A model generated the notes under the pieces. That model ran no database searches, had not been told where the DNA came from, and saw nothing but the letters and a program-made list of their open reading frames with translations. Made by a program: the position numbers and the translations under genes. This document shows, piece after piece, positions 8,349 through 16,413 of a DNA stretch of 64,000 bases (positions are counted from its first letter, which is position 1; every line of letters starts with the position of its first letter). Origin of the DNA: Pirellulales bacterium (GTDB taxonomy: Bacteria; Planctomycetota; Planctomycetia; Pirellulales; Lacipirellulaceae); NCBI GenBank assembly GCA_028279215.1, contig JANQOF010000050.1, positions 27,610-91,609 on the forward strand. The letters run 5' to 3'.

Positions 8349-10918
8349 GTATCGCAACACTGGCAAACAAGCTGCTGTCCACCCGCTCGTTTGAGCAAGC
8401 TCTAGCGCTAGTGGTCCAAGATTCGGTGGCGTCACAGTTTCCGGCACTGACACGAACCGATGCGACCAAAGAGTTCTTGCACGACTGGGACTACCTACTG
8501 AAATGCGCTAGCGTGCTCGCTCAATCAGAATCCGCCAACGCAGAAGACGCTTCATTGAGGATCGCAACGCACTGCCTGTCATCGACGGTAGACTCCGTGA
8601 CAAAAGACGCAGCATGTGTGATTCTCGACACACTCACTAACGCACCGGCACTTCGATTGGCGCAGGAGCGATCCTTGGTAGAGGAGGCCCCTCAGGATCG
8701 ACTGCCCTTGCCGCTACGGCTTGCCTGGATGCGTCGCCACTTGGAGGGTTTGGTAATTGTCGGCGAAGGGCAGGAACTGAGCTTTAATCGCTTCCAACGC
8801 GAGGCATGGAGGGCAGCAAGCAGCAATCACGTTCTGAGCATCACGGCGCCAACTTCTACGGGCAAATCGTTTCTACTTTGCCAGTGGCTCGCTGAGTATT
8901 TTAGAGCCAGCCCGGATGCTGTAGTTGTCTATGTCGTTCCAACTCGAGCACTGATTCAACAGGTAGAGCGTGACTTGCGTGAAGAGTTCGCGTCTCCCGC
9001 GGTCGGGCTCAAGTCAGTGAGCATCTCAAGCCTGCCAATGGAATCAGCGGTCAAAAAGGGGGCGCCAAACGTCCTTGTCTTCACGCAAGAGCGATTGCAC
9101 ATCCTCACGCTTGCAATGGGAAGTGAGCTCAAACCAACTCTCTTGATTATCGATGAAGCGCATAAGGTCGGCGATGGCGCTCGGGGCGTTCTCTTGAGCA
9201 ATGTAGTCGATCACCTTGCAGCGAACGACGCAGGGCTGCGATTGTTCTTCGCGAGCCCACTTGTATCCAACCCCGAAACCCTATTGGAAGGTCGGCAGAG
9301 TGATGGGCCAACAGAAACTCTGAGTTCAGAGCACACCACTGTCAATCAGAACTTGCTTTGGGTATCGCAGGTGAAAGGTAAACCGAAGCAATGGACGGTC
9401 GAGTTGTGCAGGGGCGATGAGGTTCACGTTCTTGGAGAAGTAGTTTTGGAAGAACGCCCCTCTTCAGTATGGAAACGAATCGCATTTGTAGCGAGTGCAT
9501 TGGCCGACGCCCGTGGGGGCAATCTGATCTATGCGAATGGAGCAGCCGCGGCAGAGGACATCGCTCACCTTCTTGCAACGATGGCGAGAGAAGAAGAACT
9601 CGACGATGAGCTTAAATCGCTCATCGATTTGGTCAAGAAGCATGTCCACCCGCGGTACGCTCTTGCAACCACACTCGCAAGCAGGGTTGCATTCCATTAC
9701 GGCAACATGCCGCTACTGATACGCACAGAGATCGAACGCCTTTTTAGGGAAGGTGTCATCAGTTTTTTAGTCTGCACGTCTACTTTAGTCGAAGGAGTGA
9801 ACCTTCCGTGTAAGTCGATCTTCGTGAGAGGCCCGACTAAGGGAAAGGGACAGCCGATGAATGAAAACGACTTTTGGAATCTCGCCGGAAGGGCAGGAAG
9901 GCTGGGCAAAGAATTTCAGGGGAACATCGTTTGCATCGATCCGAAGGATTCGAACGCATGGAAGGTCTCACCACCACGTAGCCGAAGCACCTATCCGATC
10001 CGACCTGCAGCGCAAGAGGTGCTGTCTTCTCTGGACGAGTTCGTCAATTATGTTGACGCGGAAACCCCATCTGACGCTGCTCGGCAGCACCCTGAATGGG
10101 ATCAGCTGCTGAGCTATCTGATCACGCAACTCGGTTCTCGCGGCGACTTCGCGTCTTCTCCCGTTTGCGCAGGTCTGCAAGGCAATGAAGTCCAGAGGTT
10201 AGAAGCGGCTGTGACCAGCCTTCTAGACAGCGTGGATATTCCAGCAGACCTTGCCGTCCGCAATCCGGGTATTAGCCCGATCGCTATGCAGCGATTGCTA
10301 GAGTATTTTCGCGGGAGGACAAAGCTGGTTGATGATCTGCTGCCAGTTCTTCCCGAAAGCGAAGATGCGGCTATGAATTACAACAATATCTTCGGCCGTA
10401 TCAATTCGCATCTTGCCCGCGTTTTCTCGCCGCCTACCCGCACATTCGCGCTATCGATCCTTGTTGTTGACTGGATGCGTGGCAAGCCGCTTGCTCAGCT
10501 AATCGGATCTCGAAATGCCTACTACGTGAGCAAGGAACGAGACGAGACGATCGGGACGACGATTCGTGCCGTTATGCAAGACGTGGAGCAGATCGCAAGG
10601 TTCATCGCACCGCGGTATCTGACATGCTACATCGATGTCTTGCGACAGTACCTCCGAGAGATTGAGCGTCAAGACCTCATCGACCAGATACCGGAAGTGA
10701 ATGTGTGGCTAGAGTTTGGGGCTTCTCTGCAAACGCAGCTTTCTCTCATGGGGCTTGGGCTTTCTCGAACGACAGCGATTACAATCTCCGACTTGATCGT
10801 GGCATCGGACCTAAATGAAGAGCAGGTGCTAGGCGAGATTGGGAAGCTAGACCTCCAGTCACTCGGTCTACCACTTGCACTATCCAGAGAGGTAGAGCAG
10901 CTACTTGCTAGTCGGTGA
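8345..10918 (+). CDS. hamB: HamB, superfamily 2 DNA helicase of a Hachiman system
   Basis: The 857-residue protein has a helical N-terminal region of about 140 residues, then a full SF2 helicase core: Walker A APTSTGKS (168-175), motif Ia PTRAL (199-203), Walker B DEAH (270-273), a FASP motif III (about 302-305), CTSTLVEGVNLPC (motif V region) and NLAGRAGRLG (motif VI) of Ski2-like type. The C-terminal third is helical. In Hachiman, HamB senses damaged or phage-associated DNA and releases HamA nuclease activity. Start overlaps hamA stop by four bases. No frameshift or missing helicase motif is visible. Confidence 0.92.
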   Translation: MSIATLANKLLSTRSFEQALALVVQDSVASQFPALTRTDATKEFLHDWDYLLKCASVLAQSESANAEDASLRIATHCLSSTVDSVTKDAACVILDTLTNAPALRLAQERSLVEEAPQDRLPLPLRLAWMRRHLEGLVIVGEGQELSFNRFQREAWRAASSNHVLSITAPTSTGKSFLLCQWLAEYFRASPDAVVVYVVPTRALIQQVERDLREEFASPAVGLKSVSISSLPMESAVKKGAPNVLVFTQERLHILTLAMGSELKPTLLIIDEAHKVGDGARGVLLSNVVDHLAANDAGLRLFFASPLVSNPETLLEGRQSDGPTETLSSEHTTVNQNLLWVSQVKGKPKQWTVELCRGDEVHVLGEVVLEERPSSVWKRIAFVASALADARGGNLIYANGAAAAEDIAHLLATMAREEELDDELKSLIDLVKKHVHPRYALATTLASRVAFHYGNMPLLIRTEIERLFREGVISFLVCTSTLVEGVNLPCKSIFVRGPTKGKGQPMNENDFWNLAGRAGRLGKEFQGNIVCIDPKDSNAWKVSPPRSRSTYPIRPAAQEVLSSLDEFVNYVDAETPSDAARQHPEWDQLLSYLITQLGSRGDFASSPVCAGLQGNEVQRLEAAVTSLLDSVDIPADLAVRNPGISPIAMQRLLEYFRGRTKLVDDLLPVLPESEDAAMNYNNIFGRINSHLARVFSPPTRTFALSILVVDWMRGKPLAQLIGSRNAYYVSKERDETIGTTIRAVMQDVEQIARFIAPRYLTCYIDVLRQYLREIERQDLIDQIPEVNVWLEFGASLQTQLSLMGLGLSRTTAITISDLIVASDLNEEQVLGEIGKLDLQSLGLPLALSREVEQLLASR

Positions 10919-11105
10919 TGGAAAGCAGTTTGTCATCGTTGGCTCTGTGTGATAGACGATGTAATCGGGAATGGTTTTCGGCAACAGTCCTCTGCGGCCA
11001 CAATCGTGGGCATTTACCACCAACCTGCAGGAAGCCCGATGACGTACTACGCAGGACTGGACGTAGGCACAAGTGAGGTGAACAGTGTGTCGATTCCTAG
11101 GTGTA

Positions 11106-11240
11106 TCACTCACGAAGGGATAGCGCCTCGATGGCAAGTTTGATGTGCTCAGGCAACGATGACCACGCCTCAATAACTCTGCCAATGCGTGCCAAGTCGT
11201 GCTCATCGACGTCCGGCGACTGCTGCCATAGTGCAGCCAT
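11106..11240 (-). CDS. Small ORF near the integrase
   Basis: A 44-residue reading frame whose second half, VDEHDLARIGRVIEAWSSLP then EHIKLAIEAL, looks like a coding amphipathic helix (the pattern xDLAxxxxAWxxLPExIxxAI is one I have seen beside integrases in other genomes). The ATG at 11240 is the nearest start; the frame continues further upstream into the tRNA-like fragment. No ribosome site is obvious. Function unknown; it may be the tail of a protein whose N-terminus was changed by integration. Confidence 0.4.
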   Translation of the reverse strand: MAALWQQSPDVDEHDLARIGRVIEAWSSLPEHIKLAIEALSLRE

Positions 11241-11284
11241 ACAAAATGGGCATTGACCTAAACTGTTGCTGTTGCAACCTCTTA

Positions 11285-11320
11285 CATCGCCAGACACTCG
11301 GGTTCGATTCCCGCCGCACA
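11285..11320 (+). other. Orphan tRNA T-arm-like sequence, candidate attachment-site remnant
   Basis: The stretch contains CGGGTTCGATTCCCG, the standard T-stem and loop of a tRNA, followed by a short acceptor-like tail, but no D-arm or anticodon arm precedes it. Tyrosine recombinases often integrate at tRNA 3' ends and leave such fragments. It lies eight bases from the 3' end of the integrase gene. Its sequence is not the same as the 3' end of tRNA-Val at 12428, so it is not the partner repeat of that site. Confidence 0.45.
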
Positions 11321-11327
11321 CTTCCAG

Positions 11328-12332
11328 CTAGGAGACGTTGCGCTTCCGGACAGCGTTATGGGCTTGCTGGCGAAGGAAGTTAGGGTTCTTCGATAGGTGG
11401 GAATATACACGGCTCACCATTGTTGGATCACGATGACCCATGAGGTGAGCAACGGAGATCGGATCGACACCGCCATCCATCAATGCGTGCGTCGCCCAGG
11501 AGTGCCGTGCTCCATAGGCAATTACCCGAAAACCCACCTTCTTACTGACTCTGCTTAGACGGCACTTGATCGCATCTTTGGTCCAGGGTCTCCCACGCGA
11601 ATTGCGAAACAAGACTCCATCGGGGTGTTTCTCAGCCAATTGGGTTAGGATTTGCTGCGCTTCAGGAACCAAGTAGATGACACGGGGCTCAATCTCGCCC
11701 TTTGACTCATCAGCCGGGAAGATGACCAAATCACCGTGCAAGTGCCTTGCCTCGATAGTTCTGGCCTCCAACGGTCGGCAGCCCGTCATGAAAAGGAAAT
11801 CGAGAAAACTGGTCAGCGGCTCACGGCTGTGCTCACGTATCTGCCGCCACTGGTCCGGCGTGTAGCAGATATCCCGCCGCTTGCGTTTCGGCTTTGACAT
11901 CCCCTTAATGGGATTGCGGCTCAAATACTCTTGCTCAACGGCCCAGTTTAGCATGCGCTGCACAATGCTCACCGCATCATTTTGGGTACTTGTTCCGATG
12001 CCGAGCCCTTCATGCCATTTGACAACGTGATGCACCTTGAGTTGGGATGGCCGTAGACGCCTTCCCACACTCTTTATAAAGAGCTTCAGAAAATACCGGT
12101 GACGTTCGTAGGTGGCGGGCTTCCGATTGGCCTGACACCAGTCCAGGTAGACCTGAGACAGATCGTAAAGCGTATTCAGTTCATTCTTTACCTGGCCGCG
12201 ATCGGCCATTAACGCATGGAACTTCTCGAAGGCAATCTCGCGATCCTTGCCCAATGGAATCTGCTGGCCATCGATTGAGCAGTACCAGCTCTTCGTCTGT
12301 TTGCGGAGGTAGGGCTTTGAAGGGCGGGCCAC
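11328..12332 (-). CDS. Tyrosine recombinase/integrase
   Basis: The product is 334 residues if started at the GTG at 12332, which has GGAG eight bases upstream and gives an N-terminus ARPSKPYLRKQTKSWYCSID typical of planctomycete integrases; the open frame to 12437 runs into the tRNA. It has an N-terminal SAM-like core-binding region (about 55-140) and a catalytic domain with Arg186 (TGCRPLEAR), ARH at 275-277, His300 in LMGHRD and nucleophile Tyr310 in RVYSHL. The first residue of the usual H-x-x-R box is Tyr273. The gene lies about 95 bases from the 3' end of tRNA-Val, the usual place for an integrative element, and marks the right border of the island. Confidence 0.93.
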   Translation of the reverse strand: MARPSKPYLRKQTKSWYCSIDGQQIPLGKDREIAFEKFHALMADRGQVKNELNTLYDLSQVYLDWCQANRKPATYERHRYFLKLFIKSVGRRLRPSQLKVHHVVKWHEGLGIGTSTQNDAVSIVQRMLNWAVEQEYLSRNPIKGMSKPKRKRRDICYTPDQWRQIREHSREPLTSFLDFLFMTGCRPLEARTIEARHLHGDLVIFPADESKGEIEPRVIYLVPEAQQILTQLAEKHPDGVLFRNSRGRPWTKDAIKCRLSRVSKKVGFRVIAYGARHSWATHALMDGGVDPISVAHLMGHRDPTMVSRVYSHLSKNPNFLRQQAHNAVRKRNVS

Positions 12333-12427
12333 GTTGTTGGCTCCATTTCGTGCATTGAATCGTGCATGTGCCGGTTCAATGGTCGGAGCCAAGCCACGAA
12401 AGGCAAGAGTTTCCCGAGAAAAAGAAG

Positions 12428-12501
12428 TGGGCGACACTGGATTCGAACCAGTGACCTCTGCGGTGTGAACACAGCGCTCTAACCAACTGAGCTAGCCGCC
12501 C
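12428..12501 (-). tRNA. tRNA-Val (CAC)
   Basis: Cloverleaf: 7-bp acceptor GGGCGGC/GTCGCCC with one G-T pair, D-stem GCTC/GAGC, anticodon stem CTGTG/CGCAG with loop TTCACAC (anticodon CAC) and T-arm with GGTTCGAATCC. The discriminator is A and the 3' CCA is not encoded. It is likely the integration target of the neighbouring element, and the gene is complete. Confidence 0.95.
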
Positions 12502-12591
12502 GTAAGGAAGATTGGGTTCCACCCAGCCGCGAATTCTAGCATCGAGTGTTCACGTCGGCCAGAGGTGGCGCAAGATGCACACTGCGAGCGA

Positions 12592-12852
12592 TTACTCGTC
12601 GCGTGGTGGGCTGGTGGGGGGCTCGAACTTGGGGGCGGTAGGTGCTTGGTCGTCGTCGTAATCGATGCTGGCGGCGCTGTTGCCGGCGTACACCGCGTCG
12701 TTGAATTCGTCCTGCACGCCCTGCATGCCCTTCTTGAACTCAGTGAGGCTCTTGCCCAACGATCGGGCGACTTGCGGCAAGCGGCTGCCAAATAGCAACA
12801 GCGCAACAACCCCAACGACTAACAACTCACCATGCCCAATACCACCAAACAT
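12592..12852 (-). CDS. tatA: TatA/TatE-type twin-arginine translocase subunit
   Basis: The 86-residue protein starts MFGGIGHGELLVVGVVALLL, the short N-terminal transmembrane helix of TatA, then the hinge FGSRLPQVARSLGK and an amphipathic helix SLTEFKKGMQGVQDEF, and a Pro-rich cytoplasmic tail (APTAPKFEPPTSPPRDE). TatA forms the pore for folded-protein export across the cytoplasmic membrane. AGAAGG lies about ten bases before the ATG. It follows a 29-codon TatA-like frame and a second full tatA, all on the minus strand. Confidence 0.92.
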   Translation of the reverse strand: MFGGIGHGELLVVGVVALLLFGSRLPQVARSLGKSLTEFKKGMQGVQDEFNDAVYAGNSAASIDYDDDQAPTAPKFEPPTSPPRDE

Positions 12853-12859
12853 CTCGCAG

Positions 12860-12949
12860 CTACCTTCTTGTTCTTGCGACGAATCCCGCGAATAGCAAAA
12901 CTGCCACGACACCCATGACGAACAACTCGCCTTGCCCGAAACCAATCAT
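12860..12949 (-). pseudogene. 29-codon TatA-like frame, membrane helix only
   Basis: The frame reads MIGFGQGELFVMGVVAVLLF and then AGFVARTRR before a TAG. The first 20 residues are an excellent TatA transmembrane helix, but the conserved FGxxLPxxAR hinge and amphipathic helix are missing. The stop is only seven bases before the next tatA start. It is either a decayed tatA whose end was lost or a real micro-protein; the good conservation of the helix leaves both open. Confidence 0.6.
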
Positions 12950-12979
12950 CGCCGCGCCTCACGGCGGATGTCGAGCCAA

Positions 12980-13159
12980 CTAGGAATGCGACGCTTCCTG
13001 ATTCTCTTCCGGCTTCTTTTCGTCGATTTCCTTCACGCCCTTCTTGAACTCCGTCAGGCTTTGGCCGAGGGATCGCGCAAGCGCGGGAAGTCGGTTGCCG
13101 AACAACAGCAACACGACCAAGAGGACAATAATGATCTGCCAAGGGCCTGGAGTAAACAT
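12980..13159 (-). CDS. tatA: Second TatA-type protein, short form
   Basis: A 59-residue protein starting MFTPGPWQIIIVLLVVLLLF, then GNRLPALARSLGQSLTEFKK and an acidic/Lys tail ending QEASHS. Membrane helix, Gly-x-x-Leu-Pro hinge and amphipathic helix are all present, so it should be a working TatA. The short cytoplasmic tail distinguishes it from the 86-residue copy downstream. It is the first of the three TatA-like frames in transcription order, with 30 bases to the next. Confidence 0.9.
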   Translation of the reverse strand: MFTPGPWQIIIVLLVVLLLFGNRLPALARSLGQSLTEFKKGVKEIDEKKPEENQEASHS

Positions 13160-13328
13160 CGCACGAAACCTCGCGAGGAGGGATGCCGCTTGCGTGCCGC
13201 AAGGGCGGAGGGGGAACCTTACCGGACTGCCGCAATAGCGTGCAAACCGCTAAACCTAAGTATAGCTTTCACTTGCAGTGAATTCTACAACCAGGCGTGC
13301 CGCAGTCAAATAGCCGGCGCAACCGGCC

Positions 13329-15089
13329 TTACTTTACAGGTGAATCGTCCCGCGGCCGGCTTGCCACCCAAGGGCTGCCGTGGTCGTCGGTCGAGCCGTA
13401 GCGATAGTACACTTCCAGACACATCGCGGCCATGGCGGTGGTATAGACCCGTCCGCCGTAACCGCCCCACACAGTGTTGGGGCTCCAACTCCCCGCGTTC
13501 GAGCCGTCGCTCACCTGGGCGGCAACCAGCTCGCGTTTGAGGCGGTCGTTCCAGCGGCTCCAAGTGTGCGCCGCGGCGCGGTTGTCGTGTTGAGCGTGAT
13601 GCAACGCAAGCGTCGCGTAGTACCAGTAGTAGTAGTTTGTCAGTTTGTCGCCCGGCAGTTCGTCGTCCAAGGCGGCAAGCGCTTCGCCAAGAGCCGCGCC
13701 AGCGAGTGGTTCGCCCAACACCTGACGGCAGTACATCGCCTCGGCAGTCATCGGGCGACTCCAATTGCCGCGCGCCGCTTGATAGGCGGCGAGCCCGCCA
13801 CTTTGGCCGCGTGCAACGCGGTTGAGAAAGTAATCGATACGCCGCCACGTGTCTTCGGGCACGGCAACGCCCGCGACCTCGGCACTGCGGAGCGCCATGA
13901 TAATCCATCCGAGTTGGCTTACGTCGCCCTGGTCGCCCGACTTGTATCGCCAGCCGCCGTATGACCTGTTCTCGATGCCAAGCAAGTAGTTTACGGCGCG
14001 GCGCACTGAGGGTTCGAGTCGCTTGTCGGCGGTCATGGCATAGGCTTCGGCCAGCGCGAACGTGGCCATCGAGTGGCTGTAAGTACGTGCGTAGAACGTG
14101 CAACCGCTGCCCATATTGCCTTGAGCATCTTGAGAGTTGATAAGGAAAGCGAGCCCGCCTGCAACCTGATGTTGGTACGGTCCCGCGAGGTGAGTATGGC
14201 CTGCGCCAAGAAAAGTGAGTAACGCAAGCCCGGTAACAGCGGTGTCCGCTTGCTTGCCGGCCCCATTGCGGTTGTGGCCCAGCACTTGGAACTCGCGCCC
14301 GCCCTGCCATCGATCGGCGTCCCAACGTCCATCGCGCGATTGGGCGTCGGCAAGCCATTCGAGCGCGAGCCCAACGGCTTGCTCGGTCTCGCGGCTACCA
14401 CCTTGCTCGATGACCGACTTTAACCGATCGGGCCGCACCCGCTGGGCAAGCGACGCGGGCACGGCTGGCTTGGCGGGCACGACATCGGGTGCCGGTGGCG
14501 TTGCAGGCTGCGGCTGTTGAACATCGTCGGGCGCTGCCTCCCGCTCGGAACTAGCTGTCGCGGCTACCTGAGTCGCGGACGCTTCGTTCGACTGCGCAAT
14601 CGGCGCGGGCCGTACAGCGCTATCGGCGAGTTGCTCGGTGGAGTTGTCACTCGTCGGTTCCGGCATCAAGTCGGGCGGCGCGAGATCCGGCTCGGTTTGC
14701 GGCAGCGGAGCAGGTTGCGGTTGCTCGGACTGATCCGTCTCGGCGTCCGGAGGGCTCACGTCGTCGACCGTCTGCTCTTCGGCGACGTTGGGCGTCGAAG
14801 CATGCTGGTCGGGCGCGGTGGTCGACGGTTGCGGCAGCGACGCGACGATCGTCACCCTTACTGGCTCGTCTTCGCCAGCGCCGGGCGGCAGATTCACAAA
14901 GCGAATAGTGGCAGCGATAGCAATCAACACCGCGTGGGCAGCAAGCGACCAGAGCACGCAGCGGGCCAGCGGCCGACGCTGCCCCCACTGGCTCCGCGCC
15001 ATCCAAACGCTCGCCGCGAACACCGACGCCAATACCGCCCACAGCGCGATGTACCAGGCGGAAACGGCAAGCGGTGGTGCAATGAACAT
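13329..15089 (-). CDS. TonB-like N-terminus fused to a squalene-cyclase/prenyltransferase-type repeat domain
   Basis: The 586-residue protein has two hydrophobic N-terminal helices (about 10-29 and 43-64), a long Pro/Ala/Asp/Gln-rich linker (about 70-215), then an alpha-alpha barrel built of squalene-cyclase/prenyltransferase-type repeats from about 225: AVGLALEWLADAQSRDGRWD, LAFLINSQDAQGNMG, AVNYLLGIENRSYGGWRY and GSWSPNTVWGGYGGRVYTT. The catalytic DxDD of true squalene cyclases is not seen, so a binding role is more likely. It is the third gene after exbB and exbD, where tonB would normally stand, and membrane helix plus Pro-rich linker is the TonB layout. The repeat domain would lie in the periplasm. 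Spacing to exbD is 45 bases, so one operon. Confidence 0.85.
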   Translation of the reverse strand: MFIAPPLAVSAWYIALWAVLASVFAASVWMARSQWGQRRPLARCVLWSLAAHAVLIAIAATIRFVNLPPGAGEDEPVRVTIVASLPQPSTTAPDQHASTPNVAEEQTVDDVSPPDAETDQSEQPQPAPLPQTEPDLAPPDLMPEPTSDNSTEQLADSAVRPAPIAQSNEASATQVAATASSEREAAPDDVQQPQPATPPAPDVVPAKPAVPASLAQRVRPDRLKSVIEQGGSRETEQAVGLALEWLADAQSRDGRWDADRWQGGREFQVLGHNRNGAGKQADTAVTGLALLTFLGAGHTHLAGPYQHQVAGGLAFLINSQDAQGNMGSGCTFYARTYSHSMATFALAEAYAMTADKRLEPSVRRAVNYLLGIENRSYGGWRYKSGDQGDVSQLGWIIMALRSAEVAGVAVPEDTWRRIDYFLNRVARGQSGGLAAYQAARGNWSRPMTAEAMYCRQVLGEPLAGAALGEALAALDDELPGDKLTNYYYWYYATLALHHAQHDNRAAAHTWSRWNDRLKRELVAAQVSDGSNAGSWSPNTVWGGYGGRVYTTAMAAMCLEVYYRYGSTDDHGSPWVASRPRDDSPVK

Positions 15090-15134
15090 TGGTAGATCCC
15101 GGCGCAGGAAGTTAGGCCGACACTCCCTGTTCGC

Positions 15135-15572
15135 CTACTTGCGTGTCGGGTCGCTGCGCATGGCTGTTGCCAGCTCCACAGTGATGCCGATTTGCGTGAT
15201 TTGCGCCTCGTGGCACGCGGCCAGCGTGTCGGCCACGTGTTGGAACGGGCAATTCGCGTCGCCATGCAACACTACTTCGACGTCGGGCGACACACGACGG
15301 GCCGCCGCAAGCTGCCCGACCAAACCCGCTCGGTCGGTTGCTACACCGTCGAGCTCGATGCGACCATCGGCAAACACGGTTACCGCCTTCGGTTCCTTTG
15401 GTTGGGCCGATTCGCCGGCGCTAGCCACCTGCGGCAGTTCGAGTTCGATGTTGCGCTCGAGTTCGGTGAACTTTGTTGCGACCATGAAGAAGATGATCAA
15501 CAGGAACACGACGTCGATCATCGGCGTCAGGTTCAAATGGATCTGATCGTCTTGTGTGGTCTTCAGCGGCAT
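15135..15572 (-). CDS. exbD: ExbD/TolR-family proton-channel subunit
   Basis: The 145-residue protein has a short cytoplasmic N-terminus, then LNLTPMIDVVFLLIIFFMVA (about 13-32) with the essential Asp19 of ExbD/TolR in the single membrane helix, and a periplasmic domain (about 60-140) with VTVFADGRIELDG and AITxIG-type strands. Together with ExbB it couples proton flow to work at the outer membrane. Gene order exbB-exbD-TonB-like protein. Confidence 0.93.
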   Translation of the reverse strand: MPLKTTQDDQIHLNLTPMIDVVFLLIIFFMVATKFTELERNIELELPQVASAGESAQPKEPKAVTVFADGRIELDGVATDRAGLVGQLAAARRVSPDVEVVLHGDANCPFQHVADTLAACHEAQITQIGITVELATAMRSDPTRK

Positions 15573-15635
15573 GAGTTATGAGGAGGGCAAACCTATGTTT
15601 GGGACCTGGCATCGTGTGCCACTCGCCATTTGCCA

Positions 15636-16322
15636 TTACGCCGCCTTCTTCCGGCTGCGGCTTTGGGTGGCTTCGGCCGAGATGAGGTTTACCAGTCGTT
15701 GCCCGTGGTGGTCGATTTCCATCACCAGCGAATCGACGCGTCCCACGAAATACAGGTACAGGATGAGTGCTGGGATGGCGACGAACAGGCCAGCGGCAGT
15801 GGAGAGAAGAGCTTCGCTAATACCGCCAGCGAGGAGTTCAGGGCGCCCCATCGCGTCGCTACCGGCAATCGCGTTGAAGGCCTTCATCATGCCGCAAACC
15901 GTTCCCAACAATCCGAGCAGCGGGCATACGGTGGCGACACCGTTGATCACACGCAAATAGCGGCGAAGGACATTGGCATTGCGTTCACCCTCGTCGAGCA
16001 CGGCCTGCTCAACTTCGACGGCCGGTTTGCCCCACTTTCGCAAGCCCGCGGCGAACACGCCAGCCATGTGGCTAGAGTCGTCGTCGCAAAAGTCGAGCGC
16101 ATCGTTGCGATCCATCGAACCATCGGCAACTTGCGACAGCAAGCAGTGAATGAACGGTTTCGGCAACACCCGGTTTCGCCGTAGGCTCACGAGTCGTTCA
16201 AAGACCACCACGAGCATGATGAACGACGCCAGCACAATAGGCCACAGCGTCAATCCACCGGCAAGCGCCATGTCGAGCAGGCTTTGCGTTGGAATCTCAG
16301 CGGTCGTTTGCGTCGCTAACAT
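15636..16322 (-). CDS. exbB: ExbB/TolQ/MotA-family proton-channel subunit
   Basis: A 228-residue membrane protein with three hydrophobic helices: GLTLWPIVLASFIMLVVVFE (about 24-43), the VCPLLGLLGTVCGMMKAF region (about 125-142) with the family signature PLLGLLGTVxGM, and EALLSTAAGLFVAIPALILY (about 165-190). It forms the pentameric stator around ExbD. First gene of the exbB-exbD-TonB-like operon, with 63 bases to exbD. Confidence 0.93.
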   Translation of the reverse strand: MLATQTTAEIPTQSLLDMALAGGLTLWPIVLASFIMLVVVFERLVSLRRNRVLPKPFIHCLLSQVADGSMDRNDALDFCDDDSSHMAGVFAAGLRKWGKPAVEVEQAVLDEGERNANVLRRYLRVINGVATVCPLLGLLGTVCGMMKAFNAIAGSDAMGRPELLAGGISEALLSTAAGLFVAIPALILYLYFVGRVDSLVMEIDHHGQRLVNLISAEATQSRSRKKAA

Positions 16323-16413
16323 GCTTTCCCTTGCTACACAACGCTAGCCTCGACCAATACGGGCGAGGCTAGTGGGTGGTTGACTTGCCAAACGGGATGC
16401 CGGCGTACGGCAA

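Noticed and set aside
11285..11320. A complete tRNA gene
   Set aside because: Only the T-arm is present; no D-arm or anticodon arm can be folded upstream.
12333..12437. Longer integrase start at 12437
   Set aside because: It would read into tRNA-Val; the GTG at 12332 has a ribosome site and a typical N-terminus.
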